Made by a program: the position numbers and the translations under genes | Shown here: positions 50,665 through 59,244 of the stretch, one piece after another | Position numbering within the stretch: the stretch's first letter is position 1 | Layout of the letters: every line of letters starts with the position of its first letter | The notes under the pieces: generated by a model | Databases searched by the model: none | Seen by the model: only the letters and a program-made list of their open reading frames with translations | Told to the model about the DNA's origin: nothing | Assembly: GCF_025152525.1 (NCBI RefSeq) | Contig: NZ_JALXXL010000006.1 | Location: 62,001-126,000 of the forward strand | Direction of reading: 5' to 3' | Origin: Corynebacterium sp. p3-SID1056 | Lineage (GTDB): Bacteria; Actinomycetota; Actinomycetes; Mycobacteriales; Mycobacteriaceae | Length of the DNA stretch: 64,000 nt

Positions 50665-52986
50665 CTAGATAAGGCCCTGGCTCATCGCCCACCCCAGGCC
50701 AGCAGCGCCGACACCACCAAGCGCAAGCAGCACAGCAATCACAATTGCCACACTGGAGGGCCCCTCAGCAGGCTTCTCCTTCTGCGTGCCGTCCGCGCCC
50801 CGTTTGGTGTGTTGGTTAGTGGGCTTCGCCGCCGCGGGATCCTCGATCCCGTCCAGCTTCGACTTTGCAAGACGCTTAACCTCAAGGCTCGCGTCGGAGG
50901 CGAGCACCTCGTCGAGCACCCGGCGCGCCTCTTCCGCAGTGTAGTCCAGCACGGAGACCTCGTAGCGCTCCGCGAAGACGCGCTCGCCGCTGTGGTTGGT
51001 GATCTGGATGTGCACCGGCATCACTGGGCCGGTCAGGCTCGCCGCGTTCTTGATTGGGATGCGGATCTCACTCTCATCGCCGGCTTTCCCGATTGCCGGC
51101 AACTCGACGACCTGGCTGTGGCGCTGCCCGCCCGGGTACGTTGCTTCTACGGTAAAACGCTCCACGTCCGCGCCCAGGTTGCTGATCGTGCCCCGCAGCG
51201 CGTTGTCGGAACGCGAAGTCACGATGCCGTTGACACCATCGCGGGTGGTGTCCATGTAGAACCCGGCGCGGCCCGAGTTTTCCGCGGCCGCGTTGGCAGC
51301 TAGCCTCCGCGGGTCCTTCTCATGATGCTCGTCTTCGTCAATCTCGCCGCTGCCGGTGGTCAGGTCGCCCTTGCCCACGTTGAAGCCGGGCAGGTCGAGG
51401 TTCGCCCAGTCGGCGGGAATGACCACGTCGTGCTCGCCGCACTCGCCGGACTGCAGGCAGCCATTCACCCTGGTTTTGGTGTCCTCACCCGCGTAGTCAA
51501 AGAGCTTGCCGAACTGGTATTGGTAGTTCATCACCGACTTGTAGTCCGGCAGCGAGAGATCCCCGCGCAGGGGGTTCTCCGGGACCAGCGGACCCGAGTG
51601 CCCCAGCCCGAGAGTGTGGCCGAACTCGTGGAAGATCGTGTTGCGCAACTGCTCCTGCGTGGTCATATCCTTGTGGTTCGACACGTAGAAGGCCGAATCG
51701 CTCACCAGTGCCACGCCGGAGGAGCGGTTATTCGCCGCCATGCGGTCACCGATGATGCCGAGGCGGAAGACGGATTTGCGGTCGCCGAGGAGGCGGTCGC
51801 GCTCCTCGATGAGCCTTTCACCCTGTGTCTTTGCGTCAAAGTAGTACTTCTCAAATGGCTCGGTCTTGCCACCGCGCGGTGTATCAAAGCCCACGAGCGA
51901 CTCGGACTGGTAGGAGTCGCCGGCGTCGATATGCAGCGCAATGCCCCTCTTTTCAAACACTCCCTCAAGCTCCCGCAGCGTGGCAGTGGTGGGACGGTAC
52001 GAGTTCACATTCGCAGTGGCGCAGCCCGCAAACTGAGCAAACTCAGGCGCAGTCGGCGCGAAAGCGTGCTGACGGGAGCACTGCATCGTCTCCCACTCGG
52101 CCTCCATCCAGTTCAACTGCAAGAACAGGTCCGGGCGTTTGGGGTCGGCTCCCCAACGGTGAATAGGCAGCTCGGTGCCGTCCGGCAGGCGCACTCCCTT
52201 GACTTCCCACTCGTCGCGCAGCCCGTCACCGTCGGTATCAATCGCGGAGTCCTGCGCAGCCGCCGCGATGTCTACCCCACCTTCAAGGACGTCGCCCGGG
52301 GCGAGGGTGTTTTCCCAACGCGCCATCTGGAAGCGCGGGGTATCGCCGCCCAGCACCCCGGTTTTGCCCACCTCGATCTCCCCGCGCATGTCCTTCATGG
52401 AGGCAGAGCTCGCAGGATCAGCAAACGCAACCGTCGTTTCGTAGCCCTCGGATTCCGCGGCCACCTCAAAGGCCCCGCTTGCATTTACCTGTGCATGCAT
52501 CCCACCCGGGTTGACGAACTCATTTGCCAGGTCGATCGTGATGTCGGCCGGCGCGTCGCTCACGTTGCGCACCTGCACGGTGGCGCGCACGGTGCCATCC
52601 TTAATCCGGAACGTGCGCGTGACCTCAAGCTGGGTGCGCGGGTCGGTGAACTTGAACTCCACCACGTCCGCGCCATCTTCGGTGTGCGTGCTTGTATCTG
52701 CACCCCAAAACGGCGGCAGGCGGTATCCTCCGGTGCGGATCACGGTGTGCAAATTGAACTCGTGCACACCCACGGCCGCGGCCGGGTGGACGAACGTAAA
52801 GCGGGAGCGGGAGTCCTTGCGCAACTCTGCGTCGATCCGCTCCCCCGTTGGCCGCGAAGTCTCGCCGGTCACGCTCACCGTGATCTCGGACTGCGTGGTA
52901 GAAGCGCCTGCTGGCGGGGCAGCCACAGCGCCGAATGCGAGCGACGCACAGGTGGCAATGGCAACGGTTTTCAGTGAGAAATGCAT
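50665..52986 (-). CDS. Surface metalloprotease A
   Basis: A 773-residue exported protease of the same family. Signal peptide about 1-28. A beta-rich N-terminal region ends at the calcium-type loop DTDGDGLRDEW (250-260), then HRWGADPKRPDLFLQLNW. The zinc motif is HEFGHTLGLGH (453-463), with M486 in KSVMNYQY. GIALHIDAGDSYQ at 349-361 aligns with HIDAGE in the paralogues. A C-terminal beta domain, a helical VLDYTAEEARRVLDEV segment, a polar linker and a membrane helix (745-768) ending MSQGLI follow. It lies 13 bp after the 1089-residue surface protein gene and is surely co-transcribed with it. Confidence 0.87.
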   Translation of the reverse strand: MHFSLKTVAIATCASLAFGAVAAPPAGASTTQSEITVSVTGETSRPTGERIDAELRKDSRSRFTFVHPAAAVGVHEFNLHTVIRTGGYRLPPFWGADTSTHTEDGADVVEFKFTDPRTQLEVTRTFRIKDGTVRATVQVRNVSDAPADITIDLANEFVNPGGMHAQVNASGAFEVAAESEGYETTVAFADPASSASMKDMRGEIEVGKTGVLGGDTPRFQMARWENTLAPGDVLEGGVDIAAAAQDSAIDTDGDGLRDEWEVKGVRLPDGTELPIHRWGADPKRPDLFLQLNWMEAEWETMQCSRQHAFAPTAPEFAQFAGCATANVNSYRPTTATLRELEGVFEKRGIALHIDAGDSYQSESLVGFDTPRGGKTEPFEKYYFDAKTQGERLIEERDRLLGDRKSVFRLGIIGDRMAANNRSSGVALVSDSAFYVSNHKDMTTQEQLRNTIFHEFGHTLGLGHSGPLVPENPLRGDLSLPDYKSVMNYQYQFGKLFDYAGEDTKTRVNGCLQSGECGEHDVVIPADWANLDLPGFNVGKGDLTTGSGEIDEDEHHEKDPRRLAANAAAENSGRAGFYMDTTRDGVNGIVTSRSDNALRGTISNLGADVERFTVEATYPGGQRHSQVVELPAIGKAGDESEIRIPIKNAASLTGPVMPVHIQITNHSGERVFAERYEVSVLDYTAEEARRVLDEVLASDASLEVKRLAKSKLDGIEDPAAAKPTNQHTKRGADGTQKEKPAEGPSSVAIVIAVLLALGGVGAAGLGWAMSQGLI

Positions 52987-52999
52987 CTTCTTCTACCTT

Positions 53000-55900
53000 T
53001 TAAATCCGGATACCGTACTGGGACAGCAGTTGGCGGATGTGGTCTTGGTTGACAATGGCAGCATAGCTTGCGCCGCCGAGCGCGGCGAGCAGTCCGAGCA
53101 CAATGGGCAGCCACGTCGCGCTCGATGAAGTCTTCGGCGCAGGTGCCGGCCTCGCAGCGTCTTTCGCGTAAAGGGTTACCCGCTGCGTGCGCTGCGAGCC
53201 GTCCGGGTACGTCACCACGCGCGGCACCTCAATTGAGGCGTGCTCAGCGACGCTCGAATCCACGCGCGCGGTTATTTCACCGGTGACGGCGTTGATATTG
53301 ATGCTCCAACCCGGGGCGGAAAAGTCCCCAGCCAGCCCGTAGGTTGTTCCCTTCGGTGCCATTGGTGCGGTGGCTGTCTCCTGCTCACGCGCCTGCGAGT
53401 TTGTCAGCACGGTGACGGGCATGAGCGTCACCGACCCATCCGGGTACTGCACCCGAATCTGCACCGTGTACGAGGCGTCGACCGGGGCGTTGTCGGGGAT
53501 TTCCACACGCACTTTGCCCGTGTGCTTATCGACGCTCACCCGCAGACCAGCATCATCAGCCAGCGTGAATTCGGTGCCAGCAGGCACCTTTCCTGTTGGG
53601 GTAGACATTGCTGTCTTGCCCACCTTGACCACGGAGACCGGGAACTTAGGTGCATCGCGCTTCGCCGGTGCCTGTGCCGCAGCTACCCCCACGTACGCCT
53701 CGATAGTCTGCGTGGAGCCATCGGGATAGCGTGCCTCGACCGGCACCACCACGGGCTTGGCCGTCCCGGTCGGCGCGGTCATCCGCAGAGTACCTGTCGT
53801 CGCGTCCACCGACGCCGACCAGGCCTGGAGGTCTCCTGGGAGCAGCGCAAACTCCGTGTGCGCTGGCAGAGAGGTGGGGTTGGCGATTTTCAACTCTGTA
53901 CTTTGCCCCGGGCCAACAAGTACCCCCATCTCATAGCGCGGCGCGGTGACCTGCGACATGGACGCCGCGGCGACCTCAAAGGGCACACGTACTGTCTGCG
54001 TGGAATCATCCGGAAAGGTCACGAAGACATCGACCGGGAGGATTTCGCCGATCTTCGCACCGCGCGGTGCGCTGAACGTCACCCTGCCGTCCACATCAGC
54101 AGTGGCATTGGAGGTACCTTCAACCTTGAACTTCGTGCCTGCGGGAAGCGGCTGCCAATCGTAGGCACCACGACGCGCAATCGGTGCCGCGCTCACGGCG
54201 CTTCCACCCGCCCGCACGATACGCGGCGCGTAGGACACCTTGTACAACGAAGCCAAGGAGGCAGGCTTTGTCACCGTCACCGCAACGGTGCCCGTCCCTG
54301 CGGTGGAGTTAGGTACCTCAATGAGGTACTCGCCTGGGGTCACAACCTCGGGCGGCGCGATCACCACCGTGCCTGCCGCGTCAACGGTGGCCCAATCGGC
54401 GCCGTTGATCGTGAATCCGGAGCGCTGCACCACCGGCTGGCCGAAGGTAATCCCTGCAGCCACTTTTTCCTTCGGTCGTGTTTTCACGACACCGCCCGGA
54501 GCCACAGTCACGGCATCCCATGTGAAGTACACCGCCGGTTTCGGGGTTGGCTTCGGTGCTGGTGTGGGTGTTGGTTTTGTCGTTGCAGTTTTCGTGGGTT
54601 TTGGCTTTGGTGTTGATGCTGAAGTTGGAGTCGGTGTGGAAGTGTGTGACGGCTTTGGCGTTGGTGCTGTCCTAGAAGTTGGGGTGGGGGTTGGCTCCAC
54701 GGTGAGGACGGGAACAAGGTCAAGCTTCCTGTGTACCTCGGTGAGCTGGCCCATGCGGATCGAAAACTCGGCTTCATCTGGGAGGTGGCCATCGGCCTCG
54801 AAACGCACCGTGTACTCCCCCTCCTGTAGTTCCTGTGGGGTGAAGACACCATTGGCGTCCGCAACAAGGCGTATGTCTCCCGGGGTGATGTGCGCCTTCG
54901 CGTGGGGCAGGGACTCACCGCCCTCCCCCACAACGCGGAATCGCACACTGCCCTTGCGTTCCTTCGCGTTCAGGGGCATGTCAACGGTGGTCTCCTCGCC
55001 GGAGCGGACCACAACGCCCTGCCGTAACGCAGCCTGAGTCAGTTTGGTTTCCGCAAAGGTAATTTCGATAACACCAGGCAGCAGATTCTCCAGTGTGTAA
55101 AAGCCGTGCTGATCGGTAGTGGCAGTGCATTCTTCTCCGCCATCGACGATCACGCAAACCCCCGCGACTGGTTCACCCGACTCGTCGACCACCTGGCCGG
55201 CGACCGAGCCGAACTGAGGGAGCACATTGACGTCCTCCAACTCGTTGACCGCCCGCTCATGGATCTCAACGGTCTTTTCATCGCCGCGGGTGTCGTGTTT
55301 TTCCGACGCCGCAACCTTCAGCGTCGCACTACCCGCCGGAACGCCGGTGAGCGTGTATTTTCCCTCGTCGTTGGTGATCGCATTGCGCTCCCCGACGGAC
55401 ACTTCGACGCCTTCGAGCGGCTGATTGTCCCGGTCAATCACGCGACCCGTCGCGGTAATTGGGATCAGATCCTTCTCTGGGACTGCAACCTCGCCTTTGG
55501 CTTCAACAGTAAACGGCTCAGGCGCAAGGTAGCCCGGCACAGTGCCGAGTTTGAGGGAGTACATGCCTGGTTTGACGTTGCTGAAGCTGTAGGTGCCGTC
55601 CTTGTCTGTCTTCGTGGTGTCGGTGACGGTGCCGGCACCGTCGAGAAGCGAGACCTCGAGCCCCTCCGGGAATTTCCCGCTTTCTCGATCGACGGCGACG
55701 TTGCCGCTTAAAGTTGCGAGCTTTGGGTTGATCGGGTCAATGAAACCTCTTCCGCCTGCGCTTTGCGACGAACCAGATCCACGCACCGGAAGCGTGCCCG
55801 CCCCACCCTTCTTGTCCACAATCAGCGTTTGGCCGTCTTTGAGCGTCACATCCTTCTCAAAGGTAAAGTCCATCCAGCGCGTGCCCGTATCGTCGATATG

Positions 55901-56269
55901 GCCGTAGCCCGTCACTTCCCCGAAATCCTCGACCTCAGTTGTGCCGTGGGTAAGCTTGACCGCGTACGTATCCTCGGCCGGGAAGTTCTTCCCGTCACCA
56001 CCGATGACATAGAAGTAGAGTCGCACGGAGCGGAAAGTTTTCGGCTCGTAGTCGCCGTCGGCAAGCCGGAAGATAGCGCGCCAATCCGTCGCGATGGACT
56101 CCTTTACACCTGTAGAGACGGTGAGGCTGAAGTCGCCGTCGTTCACGTCAAACTTTTCGGCAGCGTGGGCGACAGTCAGGGGTATGGCGGGCACCGCAGT
56201 GACTCCGGAAGCAGCACAGGCTGCGACCGCAGCAATGGCAATAGAACGGCCCCAGAAACCACGCACCAT
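53000..56269 (-). CDS. Large multidomain surface protein with stalk and C-terminal anchor
   Basis: A 1089-residue exported protein. Signal peptide about 1-37 (VAHAA), a unique N-terminal domain to about residue 150, three to four carboxypeptidase-regulatory/CNA-B-like repeats (for example GKYTLTGVPAGSATLKV and HGFYTLENLLPGVIEITF) to about 525, a Pro/Thr/Lys stalk of about 55 residues, then Ig/Rib-like repeats marked by YPDGSTQT, YPDGSVTL and YPDGSQRT, and a membrane helix near the C-terminus. No LPxTG motif. ATG 56269 follows GGGAG at 6 bases. Probably an adhesin or scaffold. It heads the first transcription unit and is divergent from sqdB. Confidence 0.85.
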   Translation of the reverse strand: MVRGFWGRSIAIAAVAACAASGVTAVPAIPLTVAHAAEKFDVNDGDFSLTVSTGVKESIATDWRAIFRLADGDYEPKTFRSVRLYFYVIGGDGKNFPAEDTYAVKLTHGTTEVEDFGEVTGYGHIDDTGTRWMDFTFEKDVTLKDGQTLIVDKKGGAGTLPVRGSGSSQSAGGRGFIDPINPKLATLSGNVAVDRESGKFPEGLEVSLLDGAGTVTDTTKTDKDGTYSFSNVKPGMYSLKLGTVPGYLAPEPFTVEAKGEVAVPEKDLIPITATGRVIDRDNQPLEGVEVSVGERNAITNDEGKYTLTGVPAGSATLKVAASEKHDTRGDEKTVEIHERAVNELEDVNVLPQFGSVAGQVVDESGEPVAGVCVIVDGGEECTATTDQHGFYTLENLLPGVIEITFAETKLTQAALRQGVVVRSGEETTVDMPLNAKERKGSVRFRVVGEGGESLPHAKAHITPGDIRLVADANGVFTPQELQEGEYTVRFEADGHLPDEAEFSIRMGQLTEVHRKLDLVPVLTVEPTPTPTSRTAPTPKPSHTSTPTPTSASTPKPKPTKTATTKPTPTPAPKPTPKPAVYFTWDAVTVAPGGVVKTRPKEKVAAGITFGQPVVQRSGFTINGADWATVDAAGTVVIAPPEVVTPGEYLIEVPNSTAGTGTVAVTVTKPASLASLYKVSYAPRIVRAGGSAVSAAPIARRGAYDWQPLPAGTKFKVEGTSNATADVDGRVTFSAPRGAKIGEILPVDVFVTFPDDSTQTVRVPFEVAAASMSQVTAPRYEMGVLVGPGQSTELKIANPTSLPAHTEFALLPGDLQAWSASVDATTGTLRMTAPTGTAKPVVVPVEARYPDGSTQTIEAYVGVAAAQAPAKRDAPKFPVSVVKVGKTAMSTPTGKVPAGTEFTLADDAGLRVSVDKHTGKVRVEIPDNAPVDASYTVQIRVQYPDGSVTLMPVTVLTNSQAREQETATAPMAPKGTTYGLAGDFSAPGWSININAVTGEITARVDSSVAEHASIEVPRVVTYPDGSQRTQRVTLYAKDAARPAPAPKTSSSATWLPIVLGLLAALGGASYAAIVNQDHIRQLLSQYGIRI

Positions 56270-56504
56270 GCAAACTCCCAGACTCTCATATTCTTTTAAC
56301 ACTGCTAATCACACTATTGAACTACAAATACACAAAAAACGCACGTCACAACGCATTCACGCGCATAATCACTCCTAGATGATCCCTCCGTTCCCGCTGT
56401 ATATTTCCTCAGACGTAGATAGCCAGCACAACGAGCAATTGGTAGGTATCGTGAATAAAAGCGCGTAACGCGCAACAGCTTCAACGTGGAAAGGTTTACT
56501 CAAC

Positions 56505-57701
56505 GTGAAAATTGCGGTACTCGGCGGAGATGGGTTTTGCGGCTGGCCAGCGTCGCTGCATCTGTCTGACCTCGGCCACGAGGTGGTGGTAGTAGACAAC
56601 CTTTCCCGCCGCGCCATCGACGAGGAGTTAGGCGTTGAGTCCCTCACCCCCATCGTGTCCACAGAAGAACGCATCGCCGCGTGGGAGGAAGTCTCCGGCA
56701 ACACCATCGGCTTCCGCAACATCGACGTGGCGAAAGACTACGATGGGCTGCTCGAGTTCATCACTTCTTTCAAGCCCGACGCAGTGATTCACTTTGCCGA
56801 GCAGCGGGCCGCGCCGTATTCCATGAAGACCCCGCGCACGAAGCGCTACACGGTGGACAACAATGTCAACGCCACCCACAACCTGCTCGTCGCAATCGTG
56901 GAGTCGGGCCTGGACGTGCACGTCGTCCACCTCGGCACGATGGGCGTGTACGGCTACGGCACTGCAGGCATGAAGATCCCAGAGGGCTACCTGGATATCA
57001 CAGTGCACACGGACGAGGGCACCACCGTGGAGCAGGAGATCCTCTACCCCACGAACCCGGGCTCGGTGTACCACATGACAAAGGTGCTCGACCAGAACTT
57101 GTTCGCCTACTACGCGAAGAACGACGAGCTGCGCATCACCGACCTGCACCAGGGCATCATCTGGGGCACCCACACCGAGCAGACGCAGCGCGACGAGCGC
57201 CTGATCAACCGCTTCGACTACGACGGGGACTACGGCACGGTACTCAACCGCTTCCTCATGCAGGCTGCCGTGGGGTACCCGCTGACTGTGCACGGCACGG
57301 GCGGCCAGACTCGCGCATTCATCCACATCCAGGACATGTGCAAGTGCATCCAGATCGCCCTCGAAAACCCGCCGGCGCGTGGCGAGCGGGTCAAGATCTT
57401 TAACCAGATGACGGAAACGCACCGCGTCCGCGACTTGGCAGCACTCGTGGCGAAGATCTCCGGCGCCGAGGTCCAGATGGTGCCCAACCCACGCAAGGAG
57501 TCGGCAGAGAACGAGCTCTTTGTGAAAAACGACACGTTTATCGGTCTTGGCCTGCAGCCGACGAAGCTGGCCGAAGGCCTGCTCAGCGAGGTTGAGGACG
57601 TAGCGCGCAAGTACGCCGAGCGTGCGGATCGCTCCAAGATCCCGGCGCGCTCGCTGTGGACGGCGAAGCAGGCCGCTGGCGTGCCCACGGGCGAGCGCTA
57701 A
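56505..57701 (+). CDS. sqdB: UDP-sulfoquinovose synthase-like epimerase
   Basis: A 398-residue extended SDR. The start IAVLGGDGFCGWPASLHLS with DNLSRR, SLTPI and HFAEQRAAPYSM closely follows the SqdB/SQD1 family, which makes UDP-sulfoquinovose from UDP-glucose and sulfite; the family's Thr-Tyr-Lys triad fits T145 (LGTMG), Y189 and K193 (YHMTK), and NRFDYDGDYGTVLNRF is also typical. GTG 56505 follows GGAAAGG. The next gene starts within its stop codon (TAATG). SQDG synthesis is not a standard corynebacterial trait, so the product needs confirmation. Confidence 0.85.
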   Translation: MKIAVLGGDGFCGWPASLHLSDLGHEVVVVDNLSRRAIDEELGVESLTPIVSTEERIAAWEEVSGNTIGFRNIDVAKDYDGLLEFITSFKPDAVIHFAEQRAAPYSMKTPRTKRYTVDNNVNATHNLLVAIVESGLDVHVVHLGTMGVYGYGTAGMKIPEGYLDITVHTDEGTTVEQEILYPTNPGSVYHMTKVLDQNLFAYYAKNDELRITDLHQGIIWGTHTEQTQRDERLINRFDYDGDYGTVLNRFLMQAAVGYPLTVHGTGGQTRAFIHIQDMCKCIQIALENPPARGERVKIFNQMTETHRVRDLAALVAKISGAEVQMVPNPRKESAENELFVKNDTFIGLGLQPTKLAEGLLSEVEDVARKYAERADRSKIPARSLWTAKQAAGVPTGER

Positions 57702-58819
57702 TGCGCATCGCCATCCTCACCGAGGTCTTCCTTCCCAAGATTGACGGTGTGGTCACGCGACTGACCCGCCACCTCGATCAACTGGCCGAGATGGGGCACG
57801 AGGTCCTCATTTTTGCGCCGGGCAATCCGCCCGCCGAGTACGCGGGCTTTGAGGTTGTCTCCATCCCGTCGCGAGATCTCAAGGTGTACCCAGAGGTCAA
57901 GCACGGCATGATGGGGCCGAAGACGTTGCGCCGCCTGCGCGAGTTCGACCCGGACATCGTGCACGCGGTCAACCCAATTTGGACCGCGGGCTGGTCGACG
58001 CTCGTCGTCGCGCGCCGTTTCCCGATGCTTGCGTCTTTCCACACCGACGTGCCCGAATACTGCGTCAAGCTGGGCATTCCGTGGGTCAAACCCATTGCGA
58101 AGTGGGGGCTACGCACGTTCCATTCCCGCGCGGCTATCAACCTGGTCACTTCCGGGCCAATGATGGAGAAGGCGGCCGAATACCGGATCCCCAACGTCAA
58201 GCTTTGGCCAAAAGCCGTGGACACAACACGCTTTACCCCCGCGGCGCGCTCCGCGTCGATGCGTGAGCGTCTCGGCGGCGGACCTCTCGTGCTCTTCGTC
58301 GGCCGTATCTCTGCGGAGAAGTCCGTGGAGCGCTGCATCCCCATCATGGAGGAAGTTCGCAAACGCATCCCCGACGCACGCATTGCGTTCGTTGGCGAAG
58401 GCCCACAGTATCAGGCACTTCGAAACAAGGCCCCCGACTGGGCCACGTTTACCGGCTATCTCTCCGGGGCGGAGCTTTCGGCTGCGTATGCTTCCGGCGA
58501 TGTGTTGCTCTTCCCGTCTACGACTGAAACGCTCGGCTTCGCGGCTTTAGAATCCTTTGCTTCGGGAGTTCCAGTCGTGGCCGCCAACGCTGGTGGCCTG
58601 CCATTTGTCATCGACGACGGGAAAACCGGCATCCTCGTCGACCCCGACTCCCCCGATGCCGTGTGGGCCGAAGAAATTGTGCGCGTACTGCGGGACGACG
58701 CCGCCCACGACCGGCTCGCAGCCGCAGCCAGGGCCGAGGCGAAGCGCTGGACCTGGCGCGCTTCCTCGGAGCAGGTGGTCACGTACTACGAGGAAGTTAT
58801 TCGAAACGCAAAACGGTGA
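57701..58819 (+). CDS. sqdX: SqdX-like GT4 glycosyltransferase
   Basis: A 372-residue GT-B fold enzyme. RIAILTEVFLPKIDGVVTRL and HAVNPIWTAGWS with SFHTDVPEYC follow the SqdX/SQD2 group, which transfers sulfoquinovose to diacylglycerol; the GT4 EX7E motif is TTETLGFAALE. Related corynebacterial enzymes such as MgtA use GDP-mannose, so the donor is inferred from the adjacent sqdB. ATG 57701 shares its A with the sqdB stop codon, giving tight coupling. The 3' end overlaps the convergent lipoprotein gene by 23 bp. Confidence 0.8.
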   Translation: MRIAILTEVFLPKIDGVVTRLTRHLDQLAEMGHEVLIFAPGNPPAEYAGFEVVSIPSRDLKVYPEVKHGMMGPKTLRRLREFDPDIVHAVNPIWTAGWSTLVVARRFPMLASFHTDVPEYCVKLGIPWVKPIAKWGLRTFHSRAAINLVTSGPMMEKAAEYRIPNVKLWPKAVDTTRFTPAARSASMRERLGGGPLVLFVGRISAEKSVERCIPIMEEVRKRIPDARIAFVGEGPQYQALRNKAPDWATFTGYLSGAELSAAYASGDVLLFPSTTETLGFAALESFASGVPVVAANAGGLPFVIDDGKTGILVDPDSPDAVWAEEIVRVLRDDAAHDRLAAAARAEAKRWTWRASSEQVVTYYEEVIRNAKR

Positions 58820-59240
58820 CCTCGGCGGTCTCCCCGCCCTCGTATTCGCGGGATTCCGTCGCTGTCCTCACTGTCGCCGAAGGATCAATTTCCTGGTAAG
58901 GGGTCACACCCGGACCACAGGCATCGAGTTTGCGCGGGTCGAACCACTCGATATCTGCGCGGCCGTCTGCGATCACACCGATGCCGGAGGCGGTCTCCCA
59001 CGCCTGGGAATCGCTGTCAATGCCGGGCACGTCGTTTGGGTTGAAGCCGAGGCGCTGCGCTTCGGTCTTGTCCGTGTACGGGCAGAACACGTACGCCCGC
59101 TCCACCCCCGGCCCCGCCACATCCGCGACGGCGAAGTCTCCAGCGAGCGCGGCGTCTTGCAGCCCCAGGTCCGTGCCATGCGCAGCGCAGCTCGCCAGGG
59201 CGAATGCGCCAGCGATGGCAAGGACTCGGGTACGAAACAT
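58797..59240 (-). CDS. Small lipoprotein, unknown function
   Basis: A 147-residue protein with a lipoprotein signal MFRTRVLAIAGAFALASC (Cys18). The mature part has conserved-looking FCPYTDKTEAQRLGFNPNDV and DACGPGVTPYQEIDP segments with two cysteines and is otherwise acidic. The start lies 4 bases after the gapB stop with a GGAGG site inside the gapB end, so it is the second gene of a gapB unit. I do not recognise a family. Confidence 0.8.
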   Translation of the reverse strand: MFRTRVLAIAGAFALASCAAHGTDLGLQDAALAGDFAVADVAGPGVERAYVFCPYTDKTEAQRLGFNPNDVPGIDSDSQAWETASGIGVIADGRADIEWFDPRKLDACGPGVTPYQEIDPSATVRTATESREYEGGETAEVTVLRFE

Positions 59241-59244
59241 CGTT

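Noticed and set aside
51322..52977. 551-codon plus-strand frame opposite protease A
   Set aside because: Shadow of the protease gene, with no recognisable domain.
54530..54720. Repeat-rich stretch considered as a DNA repeat array
   Set aside because: The repetition follows codons for Pro, Thr and Lys in the stalk of the 1089-residue surface protein and has no regular repeat-spacer structure.
44289..56269. LPxTG-type sortase anchoring of the surface proteins
   Set aside because: No LPxTG or close variant is found near any of the five C-termini, and the tails after the membrane helix are not the usual positively charged sorting tails.
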